Shown here piece by piece: positions 31,975-33,075 of a stretch of 33,075 nucleotides of DNA (the stretch's first letter is position 1; each line of letters begins with the position of its first letter). A program made the position numbers and the translations under genes. Under the pieces are notes generated by a model that searched no databases, had not been told where the DNA came from, and was given only the letters and a program-made list of their open reading frames with translations. Source of the DNA: Diplodia intermedia (Eukaryota; Ascomycota; Dothideomycetes; Botryosphaeriales; Botryosphaeriaceae); contig JAKEKT010000174.1 in assembly GCA_021495925.1 (NCBI GenBank), positions 1 through 33,075 on the forward strand, in the 5' to 3' direction.

Positions 31975-32279
31975 CGACGTATGGCTTGAGTATTTTTATT
32001 CTCGGTACGTATCCGATAGACTTTAGCTTCACGTTGGATAGATTATTGGGACAAGATATTGCACATCCCATCGGGCCCTTGAGATCTGGACCGACATCTT
32101 ATCTACTTACCCCGCACAGTCTCACAGCACCTTTTTAAATGCCCCGGCACCTCCGTTTCAATCGTACAGCTTTAACTTGTACGATGAGTGCTCCACGGCC
32201 ATTTCGATGCGGGGTGTGCTCGCAGGAATTCACAAGAAGTGTAAGATGGGCGCAGCTGTTTACAGTATGGACCTACTGC
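31975..32279. other. Downstream flank of 5-oxoprolinase, nothing seen
   Basis: About 300 bp, AT-richer, with no open frame or repeat that I can support. It probably holds the 3' untranslated region. Confidence 0.45.
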
Positions 32280-32898
32280 TTACGGAACGGTCCATAGGAG
32301 ATCTTGCAACGGCACAAAACCTCCAGTACGTCCGATTATGACCCGAAAGGTTCCGTTGTTACTAAGCCCGTCCAGGGCTTGTTGTAGCACGTCGTGAAGC
32401 AGAGTCACTGCGGAGACTGTCTGTGATGAGGGCCCTTGAGTGGCGGTGGTGACGATCAGGCTTCTCATCACCATCTGGAAGACGCTGGGGCTGGTCGTTG
32501 AGTATGTGCGCCGGAATATGGGCTCGGCAGGCGCATCTAACGTTGGCTCGCCCTTCGATCTTGCCGGCGTGACGCTGCTGGCCGTGACAAGGACTGTTGA
32601 CGCACGAATCAGCCATTGATTCTACGAGTAGAAGGCCCACGAGACGAGTCGGTCGTCAGTGAAATGGCGTTGTGGGGATTGTCGTCCACTGATACGATAG
32701 ACTGGTCATACAGGGCATCGATGACGGCTTGCACCGCCCTCTTCCACCGGCCGTGTATCTCCACACGCGCCACGGCCACGTTTGCCGCTAGCAGGGTCCC
32801 TCTGTTGTCCCACTCAGCTGGCCAATCAGATCCCACGGCTGGTTCTGAGCTGGGCTGACGAAGTGGTTGACGGCATGTTGCTGGAGTGGTATGGTCAT
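32280..32898 (-). CDS. Doubtful gene behind a TATA box
   Basis: No family recognised. A TATAAA on the minus strand (32956-32951) lies about 55 bp before an ATG at 32898. Downstream, one open frame reads DWPAEWDNRGTLLAANVAVA and then AVQAVIDALYDQSIVS. A possible 68-nt intron (donor GTGGAC after IVS, CTGAC branch site, acceptor ending GTAG) joins it in frame to NQWLIRASTVLVTASS and on to a stop at 32280. The first ATG is not in the same frame as the main stretch; a 35-nt splice could connect them, which is shorter than normal, so the 5' structure is unresolved. Codon content looks coding-like but could be chance. Confidence 0.25.
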
Positions 32899-32950
32899 GT
32901 CGTGTGATGGTGAAGCAGGATGATCGATTAGTGGAGGCTGCTGGTGGTGC

Positions 32951-32956
32951 TTTATA
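32951..32956 (-). promoter_or_regulatory. TATA box near window end
   Basis: TATAAA on the minus strand (GCTATAAAGCACC), followed after about 55 bp by an ATG; it suggests a minus-strand transcript. Confidence 0.35.
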
Positions 32957-33075
32957 GCACCACCTGGTAGCAAACTAAGCTAAACCTAATCGATCTATAA
33001 AGCAAACAACCCCCCCCCGCACCCCCTTCCACGCCAACCCACAGCACCCCAACCGTTCCCATCCGCACATCCCCC

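Noticed and set aside
33010..33018. Run of nine C near the window end
   Set aside because: Simple homopolymer; could be chance or a sequencing problem, and the context is cut off by the window edge.

Overview
The window looks like chromosomal DNA of a filamentous ascomycete (Pezizomycotina, most likely a Sordariomycete). The evidence is short (47-81 nt) GT-AG introns with CTGAC/CTAAC branch sites, GC-rich coding exons separated by AT-richer spacers, and typical fungal families: a secreted GH32 enzyme, F-box proteins, GMC oxidoreductase, P450, NACHT-ankyrin and small secreted proteins. All gene models were spliced by hand from reading frame, splice signals and remembered family patterns. No search was run.

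Layout. 188-2301 (-): secreted GH32 fructosidase-type enzyme. 3336-6112 (-): eight-exon F-box protein that seems to need one GC-AG intron. 6349-8257 (-): GMC oxidoreductase, with a 25-bp tandem repeat running over its stop codon. 9579-13509 (+): NACHT-ankyrin (NLR-like) STAND protein with no N-terminal effector domain. 13913-15636 (-): cytochrome P450 with six exons. 16161-16420 (-): frameshifted tail of an alpha-L-rhamnosidase. 16639-17139 (-): small cysteine-containing secreted protein. 17955-18457 (-): proline-rich secreted protein. 19159-20871 (-): second, unrelated F-box protein. 21416-23243 (-): multi-pass membrane protein. 23990-24406 (+): orphan C-terminal tail of a DUF3433 membrane protein. 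24630-25491 (-) and 26150-26866 (+): two secreted proteins in head-to-head orientation. 27118-27590 (-): truncated beta-hydroxyacid dehydrogenase relic. 27706-31974 (+): complete eight-exon 5-oxoprolinase. 32280-32898 (-): doubtful gene behind a TATA box.

How the genes relate. I see no operon-like pathway and no biosynthetic backbone gene, so the P450 and GMC enzyme do not define a cluster. 5-Oxoprolinase is a housekeeping glutathione-cycle enzyme. The rest is accessory in character: secreted proteins, an NLR-like receptor, F-box adaptors, and three separate C-terminal-only gene remnants in the spacers. That mix suggests a rearranged, fast-evolving region. The most promising things for novelty are the divergent secreted-protein pair, one of which carries an apparent duplicated exon and a faint ADP-ribosyl-cyclase-like pattern, and the effector-less NLR with repeated GC-skew reversals. 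I do not see a clearly new multi-gene system.
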